Virus record (IMG/VR): IMGVR_UViG_3300022602_000514
Coordinates: 1-20,063 of that record
Source of the DNA: a virus
Reading direction: 5' to 3' (one strand)
Length of the DNA: 20,063 bases
Part shown: positions 7,283 to 14,135 of the stretch, one piece after another
Numbering within the stretch: position 1 is the first letter of the stretch
How the letters are laid out: each line of letters begins with the position of its first letter
The notes under the pieces: generated by a model
The model's input: the letters and a program-made list of their open reading frames with translations, nothing else
What the model was told of the DNA's origin: nothing
The model's database searches: none
Position numbers and translations under genes: made by a program

Positions 7283-9199
7283 ATGTCGATTATGTCCAAA
7301 AATGCCCGCTCGGCGCTTAAAAGCAAGGCTCAACGCCTTGTAGGCCCAGATCCACGGGGTACGCCTATTGATGCTTCCGGCTATACGCCACCGGATGCAG
7401 AAGACGCTTCCGTCCAGACCGGTATGCGTCCTCTTTCCAAGCGCCAGTTCAAGAAGGGCGGCAAGGTAATCGGCAAGTACGAAGGCAAAGACGGCCATCA
7501 CCATGCCGGTCGCAAGCCTCGCAAGTCCGGCGGTCGTGCAAATCGCTTTCTGACGCCTGACAATTTGATCAATCGCGATGTGAAAATGGCGAATGATGAG
7601 CGCGTCGGCACGAAGCACGTCGGAGGCATGAAGCGCGGCGGCAAGGCTGAACACAAGCTGGGCGGCGGCATGGTTGGCAACAATCCGGTGGCTCAATCAT
7701 TGTCGAACATTGCCAACGCTGCGATTCCTCCAAGCGCAATGGGCCGCAAAGACGGTGGCAAAGCCAAGTGGATCCAAGGCGCGATCAAGCATGAAGGCTC
7801 GCTGCATAAGGCTCTTCACGTTCCTGCCGGTGAAAAGATCCCTGCCAAGAAGATCTCGAAGGCCGAGCACAGCAAGAATCCTAAGCTGGCCAAGAAAGCG
7901 CACCTGGCTGAAACGCTGAAGCATATGCACCACGCCAAGGGCGGCAAGGCCATGTCCGAGTTCGAATGGAAACATTCGAAGGAAGATGAGCGAGAAGATC
8001 GTATCCTCGCCAAGAAGCATCACATGACGCCGATGCAGTGGGAAAAGTCGAAGCTCAACGAAAAGCACGACAAGCAACAGTCCATGAAGGGCTTGAAGCA
8101 TGGCGGCGAAGTGCATCACACGTCGTGCCGTTGCGAGAAATGCTCCGGCGGTCGCATGGGGCGCAAGCATGGCGGCAAAGCCGAGCACAACATCATGGAA
8201 GTGACGGGCGTTCGTCCTACCGGCGGTCGCAAAGCTCGCGAACATGGTGGCCATACTATGTCCGATGATAGTACGCCACCAAGCGCCTCGTATAACTTTC
8301 TGACCGGCTGGAGCGGCCTTGATAAGGCAACTCCCGATCAGATTGCTGCAATGAATCCACAAGATCGGCAAATGGCTTTGGCAGCCCAGGGGCCAAGCCG
8401 TGCGGTTGCTCCTGCTCATGTTGCTCGTCGCTCTGCTCCTTCTGCTTCTACTGGCCCAGCTCCAGGCTCGACCAGTGGCGGAATGATGGATCCAGCTCAA
8501 CGTGCTGCAATGCTCCAACAGGCGCAGCAGGTTGATCAGCGGGCGATGAGAGCTGACAACGCTCAAGTTTATTCCGATGCTCAAAACCAAGCCAATGCTT
8601 TGCAGCAAGCTGCTGTTCCTGCTTCGCTACGCCCTGATCAGCAGCAGAACATGATGGGCCGTGGGTTGCCTCCATCGCGTACCGATTACGGCCTGTTCCA
8701 GGGCCAAGCCGGTGAGCCCGCAATGGTATTTAGCCGTCAGGTTCCTGATGCCAACGTGGCTCCTGCGTATCACGACAGTTCTGATAACTCGGCTCCGATT
8801 CCGATTGGGGATCTTGGCGAAATGCGCGGCGGTCGTATTGGCCGCAAAGACGGGGGCCGTACCAAGGGCAAAGGCACGAACGTCAATATCGTGATTGCTC
8901 CTCACCATCCTGGCATGGGCCAAGCTCCTGCCGGTATGATGGGCCAGCCTCCTGCTGGTGGCGCACGTTCTGTTCCGGTTCCTCCGCCACAGGGTATGCC
9001 TCCGCAGGGTATGCCTATGGGTATGCCACAGGGTATGCCAGGCGGTATGCCTCCGCAGGGTATGCCTCCTCAGATGGGCGGCATGGCTATGGCTCGCAAG
9101 TCTGGCGGTCGCGCCAACTACCCGATTGATACGGGTGCTGGTGGCGCGAATGCCCGCCTTGAAAAGATCAAAGCGTATGGTTTGAAGCCAGCGCGATAA
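7283..9199 (+). CDS. Gly-Gly basic repeat protein with Cys cluster and Pro/Gln/Met tail
   Basis: A 638-residue protein of unknown function; I recall similar proteins in environmental phages near portal genes. Start ATG 7283 follows CAGGAG. The first 330 residues are very basic and carry about a dozen copies of a motif of the type basic-x-GG-Lys/Arg-Ala (KKGGKV 58, KSGGRA 81, KRGGKA 117, KDGGKA 156, KHGGKA 295). Two WxxSKxDExxD units lie at about 225-264, and a Cys cluster CRCEKC (282-287) could bind a metal. Residues 330-500 are Ala/Gln-rich and probably helical. Then come KDGGRT, an NVNIVI strand (533-538), a Met-Pro-Gln-Gly tract (565-600) and a last KSGGRA before a conserved end (ARLEKIKAYG). 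No transmembrane or signal segment is seen. A terminator follows. Roles to consider are DNA condensation or an ejected internal protein; neither is shown. Confidence 0.75.
   Translation: MSIMSKNARSALKSKAQRLVGPDPRGTPIDASGYTPPDAEDASVQTGMRPLSKRQFKKGGKVIGKYEGKDGHHHAGRKPRKSGGRANRFLTPDNLINRDVKMANDERVGTKHVGGMKRGGKAEHKLGGGMVGNNPVAQSLSNIANAAIPPSAMGRKDGGKAKWIQGAIKHEGSLHKALHVPAGEKIPAKKISKAEHSKNPKLAKKAHLAETLKHMHHAKGGKAMSEFEWKHSKEDEREDRILAKKHHMTPMQWEKSKLNEKHDKQQSMKGLKHGGEVHHTSCRCEKCSGGRMGRKHGGKAEHNIMEVTGVRPTGGRKAREHGGHTMSDDSTPPSASYNFLTGWSGLDKATPDQIAAMNPQDRQMALAAQGPSRAVAPAHVARRSAPSASTGPAPGSTSGGMMDPAQRAAMLQQAQQVDQRAMRADNAQVYSDAQNQANALQQAAVPASLRPDQQQNMMGRGLPPSRTDYGLFQGQAGEPAMVFSRQVPDANVAPAYHDSSDNSAPIPIGDLGEMRGGRIGRKDGGRTKGKGTNVNIVIAPHHPGMGQAPAGMMGQPPAGGARSVPVPPPQGMPPQGMPMGMPQGMPGGMPPQGMPPQMGGMAMARKSGGRANYPIDTGAGGANARLEKIKAYGLKPAR
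8981..9082 (+). repeat. Imperfect tandem repeat encoding Pro-Pro-Gln-Gly-Met units
   Basis: The unit CCTCCGCAGGGTATG and its 9- to 12-base variants recur across this stretch inside the 638-residue protein. They encode a low-complexity Gly-Met-Pro-(Pro)-Gln tract (residues about 567-598). The reading frame is kept throughout. The repeat number could vary by slippage between relatives. Confidence 0.8.
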
Positions 9200-9238
9200 G
9201 CAGGTTCGTGGCGGCGCTCCGGCGCTTTCATAGACAGG

Positions 9239-9275
9239 GCGACCGGCAATTCCCCTCTTTTGCCGGTCGCCTTTT
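9239..9275 (+). terminator. Rho-independent terminator after the Gly-Gly repeat gene
   Basis: An 11-base-pair perfect stem (GCGACCGGCAA at 9239-9249 with TTGCCGGTCGC at 9260-9270) encloses a 10-base loop and is followed by CTTTT. It lies 40 bases after the stop at 9199 and before the small gene at 9305. The T tract is short, so termination may be partial. Confidence 0.8.
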
Positions 9276-9304
9276 AGAGGGAAAGAGGGGAACAAGAGGG
9301 AAAT

Positions 9305-9505
9305 ATGCTTACAACTAACGATCTGTTCGAAAGAGAACTCAAGAAACTTCTGAAAGCGGAAATTGAGAGACTGTCCGAGATTCTTGCCGGTAACGGCATC
9401 TCTGATTTTTCTCAATACAAGTATTACGTCGGCGCTATTCACGGTCTCAGCCATGCTCTTGAGCAGTGCGAAGAGGCCAATTCTATCGTCGAACAAACAC
9501 GCTAA
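9305..9505 (+). CDS. Small conserved phage protein of unknown function
   Basis: A 66-residue protein, mostly alpha-helical by composition, with a charged N-terminal helix (FERELKKLLKAEIERLSEIL) and a second segment around YKYYVGAIHGLSHALEQCEE. I recall similar short proteins beside co-chaperonin or head genes in podoviruses but know no function. Start ATG 9305 has a GAGGG site just upstream, in a purine-rich leader following the terminator at 9239. Its stop codon at 9503-9505 sits inside the strong ribosome site of the next gene, so the two are probably co-translated. Confidence 0.7.
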   Translation: MLTTNDLFERELKKLLKAEIERLSEILAGNGISDFSQYKYYVGAIHGLSHALEQCEEANSIVEQTR

Positions 9506-9516
9506 AGGAGGTTTTT

Positions 9517-9924
9517 ATGGGTTACATGATGCAACACACGACTGATCCTCGTGAAGATATTTTGAAGGCTATGGGCGATCTGTCCGACTTCGAAGTGTTC
9601 CACAACAAAGTGCTTATTGCTGTCTATATTCGGCCTGAAAAGACGTCGGGCGGAATCATTATCACCAATAAGACACGCGATGAAGACAAGTGGCAGGGCA
9701 AGGTTGGCCTCGTTGTTAAAATGGGGCCGTCCGCATTTGTCGATGAAGATGGCAAATGGTTCAAGGGTATGAAGATCAAGACGCACGATTGGCTCGTTGC
9801 CCGTCCATCTGACGGTTGGAGCCTGACATACAACAATCGCGAAACCGGCGAAGATGTTTTGTGTCGCCTTATGGATGATTTTGTCTTCCAAGGCCGCGTA
9901 TCTCACCCTGATTCCGTAATTTAA
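9517..9924 (+). CDS. GroES-like co-chaperonin (Cpn10 family)
   Basis: A 135-residue protein. Residues 28-70 match the GroES core: HNKVLIAVYIRPE, a mobile-loop-like stretch TSGGIIITNKTRDED, then WQGKVGLVVKMGP. In GroES the loop tripeptide IVL after the two glycines docks on GroEL; here it is III, which keeps the hydrophobic character. The later segment HDWLVARPSDGW and the end LCRLMDDFVF also fit the fold. By analogy with T4 gp31 it may act with host GroEL to fold the capsid protein encoded 2.7 kb downstream; that partner is an inference. Start ATG 9517 is chosen because a perfect AAAGGAGG (9504-9511) sits five bases upstream. An in-frame ATG at 9466 lies inside the previous gene and lacks such a site. 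The protein is longer than GroES (97 residues), with about 27 extra N-terminal residues. Confidence 0.82.
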   Translation: MGYMMQHTTDPREDILKAMGDLSDFEVFHNKVLIAVYIRPEKTSGGIIITNKTRDEDKWQGKVGLVVKMGPSAFVDEDGKWFKGMKIKTHDWLVARPSDGWSLTYNNRETGEDVLCRLMDDFVFQGRVSHPDSVI

Positions 9925-9933
9925 GGACACACA

Positions 9934-10842
9934 ATGTCAGAAAATGACGCAAAACTAGAAGATAAAGACGATATTGTCATTGAATTGGCCGATGATGAGC
10001 CAAAACATGATGATGTTGTCATCGAACGAGCCGATGAGGCTCCCCGTTCAACATCGAGATCTGAAATCACGCCGGAAGACGGCATAAGTGAGCTTCAGGC
10101 AAAGCTCGAACAGGAGCGCCAGGCTCGTATTGAGGCGCAGCGGCAAGCCCAAGAGGCTATGCAGCAGGTCAACTCAGCCAAAACTGAAGTCGATTCGACC
10201 AAATTGCATATGATCAGGAATGCAATCGACCAGGTGAAGGCCAACAACGAGATCCTGAAGGCAAACTATCGTGATGCGATGGCTACCGGCGACTACGATC
10301 AGGTTGCCGAGATCCAAGCGACCATGATGGAGAACCAATCCAAGCTCATGTCATTGGAAAATGGCCGCAAGGCTATGGAAGATCGGCCAAAGATCGCTCC
10401 GGTTCCACCGCGCCAGCCAGATATGATCGAAAATCTGGCTTCCCAGGTGACGCCGGAATCGGCCAACTGGCTGCGACAAAACAAGCAGTACCTCAACAGC
10501 CAAAGCAAACTGGATCGCGCCATGCGAGCCCATGCTGATGCTATTGATGACGGCGTTGTTCCTGATTCGCAGGAGTATTTCCAATACATCGAAGGTCGTC
10601 TGGGCATCCAGCGCAATGATAACTACGGAGAGCCAGCTATGTCTGAAGCCGCCAAGCCAATTGCACGGCGGTCATCTCCGCCAGCAGCTCCTGTTACCCG
10701 CAGCGGTACAGGAACCGGCACAACCCGTCCTAATGTAGTCCGTCTGACGTCTGCTGAACGCGAAATGGCGTCGATGATGCAGATGACGGATCAGGAATAT
10801 GCCCGAAACAAGATCGCGCTTCAGCGCGAAGGCAAGATCTAA
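9934..10842 (+). CDS. Putative head scaffolding protein
   Basis: A 302-residue, highly charged protein. Residues 1-50 are acidic (IELADDEPKHDD region). Residues about 50-155 are heptad-like and Gln/Glu/Ala-rich, a probable coiled coil (LQAKLEQERQARIEAQRQAQ). A conserved-looking block follows with TPESANWLRQNKQYL and a HADAIDDG...SQEYFQYIEGRLGI segment. A Pro/Ser/Thr-rich linker then leads to a short helical C terminus with SAEREMASMMQMTDQEYARN. Acidic start, coiled coil and position between portal and capsid genes fit a scaffold that templates procapsid assembly and then leaves. No protease is encoded nearby. It could alternatively be an internal head protein. An AAGGA site precedes the ATG. 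Confidence 0.65.
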   Translation: MSENDAKLEDKDDIVIELADDEPKHDDVVIERADEAPRSTSRSEITPEDGISELQAKLEQERQARIEAQRQAQEAMQQVNSAKTEVDSTKLHMIRNAIDQVKANNEILKANYRDAMATGDYDQVAEIQATMMENQSKLMSLENGRKAMEDRPKIAPVPPRQPDMIENLASQVTPESANWLRQNKQYLNSQSKLDRAMRAHADAIDDGVVPDSQEYFQYIEGRLGIQRNDNYGEPAMSEAAKPIARRSSPPAAPVTRSGTGTGTTRPNVVRLTSAEREMASMMQMTDQEYARNKIALQREGKI

Positions 10843-10852
10843 GGAGTAACTC

Positions 10853-11461
10853 ATGACAAATGAAGCACCTGCCGCTCGTCGCGGTCGCAAAAGCGCACTG
10901 TTCGGCGCAAAAGTAGAGGAAACCAAAGGATCTTTGGTTGAAACTTCGGTCGTCGAAGTGGCTGATGAAGCTCCTCGCCAGCCGTCGCGCCCTGAAATGC
11001 GCGAAGAAAGCCCATTGGCTCGCGCAGCTCGCCGTGCTGCCGAAATTAAGAACAATGGCGGCCTGACGTTTGATGGCGTCGATGAGTTCTACATTGATCC
11101 GGCTATTATCCCGGAAGGCTGGTCTTACGAGTGGAAGCGCGAATCCACCTACGGCCAGAAAGACGATACCTATCAGCTTTCTCTCCGCCAGAGCGGTTGG
11201 GAAGCGGTTCCTTACTCCCGCCACATCGGTAAATTTGCCGAAGGAACCGGCAACACGATTGAGCGCAAGGGTATGCTGCTGATGGAGCGTCCGGCGGTCA
11301 TCACCGACGAAATGCGTCGCAAGGATAGCATGAATGCTCGCGCTGCTGTCGATTCGCGCAAACAGACTGTAGACTCTTCCAAGGGTATGCTAGGGCGCGA
11401 AGATTCGCGTGTGGCTCCTAAGATCAGCAAGGGCTATGAGCCTATGCTACCGCCTTCCTAA
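10853..11461 (+). CDS. Conserved phage protein of unknown function
   Basis: A 202-residue protein. The N terminus is basic and Ala-rich (ARRGRKSALFG), then acidic, with RAARRAAEI around residue 60. The core, about 68-150, holds DEFYIDPAIIPEGWSYEWKR, a GQKDDTYQ segment, then SGWEAVPYSRH and IERKGMLLMERP. I recall this core in hypothetical proteins between scaffold and capsid genes of environmental phages; no function is known to me. The C terminus is charged and low-complexity. GGAG at 10843-10846 is the ribosome site. The gene ends right before a strong terminator and so closes the scaffold transcription unit. A virion or assembly role is suggested only by position. Confidence 0.7.
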   Translation: MTNEAPAARRGRKSALFGAKVEETKGSLVETSVVEVADEAPRQPSRPEMREESPLARAARRAAEIKNNGGLTFDGVDEFYIDPAIIPEGWSYEWKRESTYGQKDDTYQLSLRQSGWEAVPYSRHIGKFAEGTGNTIERKGMLLMERPAVITDEMRRKDSMNARAAVDSRKQTVDSSKGMLGREDSRVAPKISKGYEPMLPPS

Positions 11462-11470
11462 TGGCGTTTT

Positions 11471-11494
11471 AGAGGGGGCTTCGGCCCCCTCTTT
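11471..11494 (+). terminator. Rho-independent terminator with TTCG tetraloop
   Basis: A GC-rich stem of eight pairs (GAGGGGGC at 11472-11479 with GCCCCCTC at 11484-11491, plus an A-T closing pair) caps a TTCG tetraloop and is followed by TTT. It starts ten bases after the stop at 11461. The hairpin is very stable but the T run is short and interrupted, so some read-through into the capsid genes is likely. Confidence 0.8.
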
Positions 11495-11520
11495 ACATTT
11501 TGCTGATTTATTTGTATGTT
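11492..11520 (+). promoter_or_regulatory. Candidate sigma70-type promoter for the capsid operon
   Basis: TTTACA (11492-11497) and TATGTT (11515-11520) are separated by exactly 17 bases: five of six and four of six matches to the consensus. It lies in the longest gap of the window (175 bases), directly after a terminator and before the decoration and major capsid genes, which need high expression. A phage-specific promoter elsewhere in the gap is possible. Confidence 0.4.
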
Positions 11521-11526
11521 ATCTCA

Positions 11527-11567
11527 ATCTCCTCTGGGAGATGAAACAAATCTTCCTCGGGGAAGAT
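11527..11567 (+). other. Tandem leader hairpins upstream of the capsid genes
   Basis: Two perfect small stem-loops lie seven bases apart. The first is ATCTCC-TCTG-GGAGAT (11527-11542), the second ATCTTCC-TCGG-GGAAGAT (11550-11567). They resemble each other in sequence. The first begins where transcription from the candidate promoter at 11492-11520 would start, seven bases past the -10 box. A role in mRNA stability or RNA processing is inferred. The remaining leader to 11636 holds only the ribosome site AAAAGGAG before the ATG at 11637. Confidence 0.55.
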
Positions 11568-11636
11568 CGAACTTAGTCCCTGTTTCTTAGTCGGCCCGGC
11601 GCTCGATGATGGAACTCTTTAAAAGGAGAATCCGTC

Positions 11637-12605
11637 ATGGCGAATACTTTCGCGCCCAACGGTTTTGCTCAATATATTGGAACGGGAACGACCCCCAGCT
11701 ACGAACAAGTTTCGGCTGCGATCTCGTCCAGCAACACGACCAACATCTTTTTGAATGATCCTGTGGTTCAGGCTTGCGGCACGACCGGCCTCGGCACTGG
11801 TTACATCACTCAGGCTTACGGCCCTGTCACTTTGACGGTGGCTGCTACCGCAATCACGACGAACGCCACGACCGGCGCTTTGACGGTTACGTTCACGGCT
11901 GCGACTGCAACGTCTGGCAACCTTCCTACCTCGCCTAACTCTTGGGCTCCTCCGGTTGGTTCGACCATCACGATTGTTGGCTCGACCATGACATCCGGCA
12001 ACTTGAACGGAACGTACCAGGTCACGTCTTCGACGACGACCACGGCAGTTTGCGCCAACGCTGGTGCGACGATCAACGCAACCTCTACCGCTTCTGGTAC
12101 GGTTACGGTTTATGTGCCGATCATGGGCGTATTTGCTGGTTGCAAATATCTCTCGACGTCGCAGAAGACGACCATCCCAATGCGTTATTGGGGCGGCGCT
12201 GACGCCAACGGTGACGTACAGGCTTATGTCATCACCGATCCGAACGCTCAGTTCATTGTCCAGACCGCTAACTCGAACACGACGGCTACCGCTGTCGGCC
12301 TTGCTTCGGTCGGCCAGAACATCTCGCTCAACTACAATGATTACACGGCAACCGGCGAAACCAACGGCAACACGTCCAACGGCCTCTCGACCATGTTTGC
12401 TGATCAGTATTCATTGATCGGTAACTCCGGCGCTGGCCCTGTTTCCAACTCGTTCTTGCCATTCCGCATCATCTCGCTGGCCAATTACATTCCTGGTCAG
12501 ACGAGCCCGCTCGCTTCCATCAACGGAAACGATTCAACCACAGCTTACAACAAGATCGTTGTCGGGTTTAACAACTCGATGCAACGTGGTCTTGCTGGCA
12601 TCTAA
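11637..12605 (+). CDS. Putative capsid decoration/head protein with inserted beta-domain
   Basis: A 322-residue Thr/Ser/Asn-rich, beta-type protein without signal peptide or membrane segment. Its flanks, residues 1-62 (MANTFAPNGF, DPVVQACG, TGYITQA) and 158-322 (IMGVFAGCKYLS, YWGGADANGDVQAYVITDP, LPFRIISL, YNKIVVGFNN), match a core I recall from short phage proteins encoded next to capsid genes. Between them, about residues 63-157, lies an extra domain with VGSTITIVGSTMTSGNLNGT followed by a YQV strand. This pattern recurs in two later genes. AAAAGGAG precedes the ATG, and the gene sits one position before the capsid gene. A decoration or minor head role is inferred from position and composition. 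It is the first gene after the candidate promoter. Confidence 0.65.
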   Translation: MANTFAPNGFAQYIGTGTTPSYEQVSAAISSSNTTNIFLNDPVVQACGTTGLGTGYITQAYGPVTLTVAATAITTNATTGALTVTFTAATATSGNLPTSPNSWAPPVGSTITIVGSTMTSGNLNGTYQVTSSTTTTAVCANAGATINATSTASGTVTVYVPIMGVFAGCKYLSTSQKTTIPMRYWGGADANGDVQAYVITDPNAQFIVQTANSNTTATAVGLASVGQNISLNYNDYTATGETNGNTSNGLSTMFADQYSLIGNSGAGPVSNSFLPFRIISLANYIPGQTSPLASINGNDSTTAYNKIVVGFNNSMQRGLAGI

Positions 12606-12621
12606 TAGGGAGTAGACTACA

Positions 12622-13536
12622 ATGGCTGTTAATCTCTCAGCAATTAAGGATCTGCTCCTTCCTGGCCTTCGTGGTATCGAAGGCAAGTATGAGATGATCC
12701 CGTCGCAGTACGACAAGATCTTCACGAAGCATGATTCGAAACTTGCTCTTGAACGTACCGCAGAACTCCGGTTCCTTGGCCTCGCACAGCTCAAGACCGA
12801 AGGCGCTCAGACCGCTTTCGATAACGGCGCTGGCGAACGCTACATCTACAACCAGGAGCACACGGAAATTGGTCTTGGTTACGCAATCACCCGCAAGGCA
12901 ATTGACGATAACGTCTACAAGACGCAGTTCCATCCATCGAACCTCGGCCTTATGGAAGCATTCCAGCAGACCAAGGAAATCTATGGTGCTTCGATCCTGA
13001 ACACGGCTCAGACCTACAATGCTGCGGTTGGCGGCGACGGCGTAGCACTTTGCTCGACGGCGCATCCTATCGACGGCGGTACTGTTGCCAATACGCCTTC
13101 GACTCAGGTCGATCTTAACGAAGCTACCTTGCTGAACGCGATGATTTCGGTTCGCACGAACTTCAAAGATCAGGCTGGCTTGAAAGTGTTTGCTCGCGCT
13201 CGCAAGCTCATCGTTCCTCCGCAGCTTGAGCCTGTTGCAATCCGTCTGACGAAGACTGAATTGCGCCCAGGCACTGCCGACAACGATGTCAACGCGATCC
13301 TGACCACGGCAGGTGGCTTGAGCGAAGGTTACATGGTCAACGACTTCTTGACCTCGTCCTACGCTTGGTTCCTCCTGACGAACATCGACGGTCTGTCGTA
13401 CATGGAGCGTGTAAAGTTCGAGTCCGATATGCAGGTCGATTTTGTCACTGACAACCTGCTTGTTAAGGGGTACGAGCGTTACAGCTTCGGCTACTACAAC
13501 TGGCGTTCGATCTACGGTTCGTTCCCAACCTCGTAA
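12622..13536 (+). CDS. Major capsid protein (HK97-fold, Mu gpT-like)
   Basis: A 304-residue head shell subunit. Features typical of the gpT-like group are: the N-terminal region EMIPSQYDKIFTKHDS; a loop with GERYIYNQEHTEIGLGYAIT; the STAHPIDGGTVANTPSTQVD segment around 140-160; a helix with LLNAMISVRTNFKDQAGLKV; then LIVPPQLEPVAIRL and a closing AWFLLTNIDGLSYMERVKFE to WRSIYG. Length fits a single HK97-fold subunit with no delta domain and no obvious protease-cleaved propeptide. The ribosome site AGGGAG precedes the ATG. It sits between two beta-rich surface-type proteins, and a scaffold-like gene and a GroES-like gene lie upstream. Codons are biased toward C-ending forms, as expected for a highly expressed gene. 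Confidence 0.9.
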   Translation: MAVNLSAIKDLLLPGLRGIEGKYEMIPSQYDKIFTKHDSKLALERTAELRFLGLAQLKTEGAQTAFDNGAGERYIYNQEHTEIGLGYAITRKAIDDNVYKTQFHPSNLGLMEAFQQTKEIYGASILNTAQTYNAAVGGDGVALCSTAHPIDGGTVANTPSTQVDLNEATLLNAMISVRTNFKDQAGLKVFARARKLIVPPQLEPVAIRLTKTELRPGTADNDVNAILTTAGGLSEGYMVNDFLTSSYAWFLLTNIDGLSYMERVKFESDMQVDFVTDNLLVKGYERYSFGYYNWRSIYGSFPTS

Positions 13537-13548
13537 TAGGAGAGTAAC

Positions 13549-14124
13549 ATGGACGTTAATGGCGGATTTTATCCAAACGCCAATGGCAGTCCGATCTTCC
13601 CTGGTACTGCGTTTACCGGCCCTCTGCTGGCCGGTAACGTATTCCACGGCGATGGATCGAGCTCTCTAGCGGGGTTAGGCGAGACCAACATCGGTCAGGC
13701 CAATGTGGGTTACGCTCAAATGGTTCAGACTGTGGTTGTTACTCAGCCACTGTCTGGTTCCACGACCGTAACAACTCAGATCATTATTCCGGCACAGAGC
13801 CAGATCACCGACATCTACGCTATGGTGACTGCAACTGTTACGGGATCTGCTGCCACGTTTGGTATCGGTACGACTGCAAGCAACACAGCATTTACAGCCG
13901 CCAACGCTGTTAATGGTGGTACTTTGGGGCAGATTACAAGCATCACCCCTGGCACTTCGGCTACTGCAATTGCGAACTGGGACAACGTCAGTAACGCAAC
14001 GGCGCAGTCGAGTGGCCCGCAAGATGTTCAAGTAACTGTCACTTTCACAAACCTTGGTTCGTCCACATCAGGCTCTATCACCCTGACTGTGTTCTACATC
14101 CAAGGCATTAACAACGCCTCGTAA
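13549..14124 (+). CDS. Beta-rich phage structural protein (putative head decoration)
   Basis: A 191-residue protein directly after the capsid gene, with AGGAG before its ATG. Residues 1-45 are Gly/Asn/Pro-rich (FYPNANGSPIFPG). Residues 60-191 are alternating hydrophobic/Thr-Ser strands (TTVTTQIIIPAQSQITDIYA, DVQVTVTFTNLG, GSITLTVFYIQG), suggesting a beta-sandwich. There is no Cys, no signal peptide and no membrane helix. The position suggests a head surface or head-completion protein; I do not recognise a named family. Confidence 0.6.
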   Translation: MDVNGGFYPNANGSPIFPGTAFTGPLLAGNVFHGDGSSSLAGLGETNIGQANVGYAQMVQTVVVTQPLSGSTTVTTQIIIPAQSQITDIYAMVTATVTGSAATFGIGTTASNTAFTAANAVNGGTLGQITSITPGTSATAIANWDNVSNATAQSSGPQDVQVTVTFTNLGSSTSGSITLTVFYIQGINNAS

Positions 14125-14135
14125 GGAGATTGACC

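Noticed and set aside
7283-9199. The 638-residue repeat protein as a tape measure or collagen-like fibre
   Set aside because: There is no regular Gly-X-Y triplet over any length, no membrane helices and no long coiled coil. The Met-Pro-Gln tract is only about 35 residues.
8627-9496. A 289-codon open frame on the minus strand with His/Arg/Thr repeats
   Set aside because: It mirrors the Met-Pro-Gln repeat of the plus-strand gene and runs through the terminator and the next gene.
11541-11576. A possible 11-codon leader peptide starting in the first hairpin
   Set aside because: The GGAG is directly adjacent to the ATG with no spacing and the start lies in a stem, so translation is unlikely.
12637-13647. 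A 336-codon open frame on the minus strand
   Set aside because: It is exactly opposite the major capsid gene, has no recognisable protein features or ribosome site, and is explained by the codon bias of the plus-strand gene.
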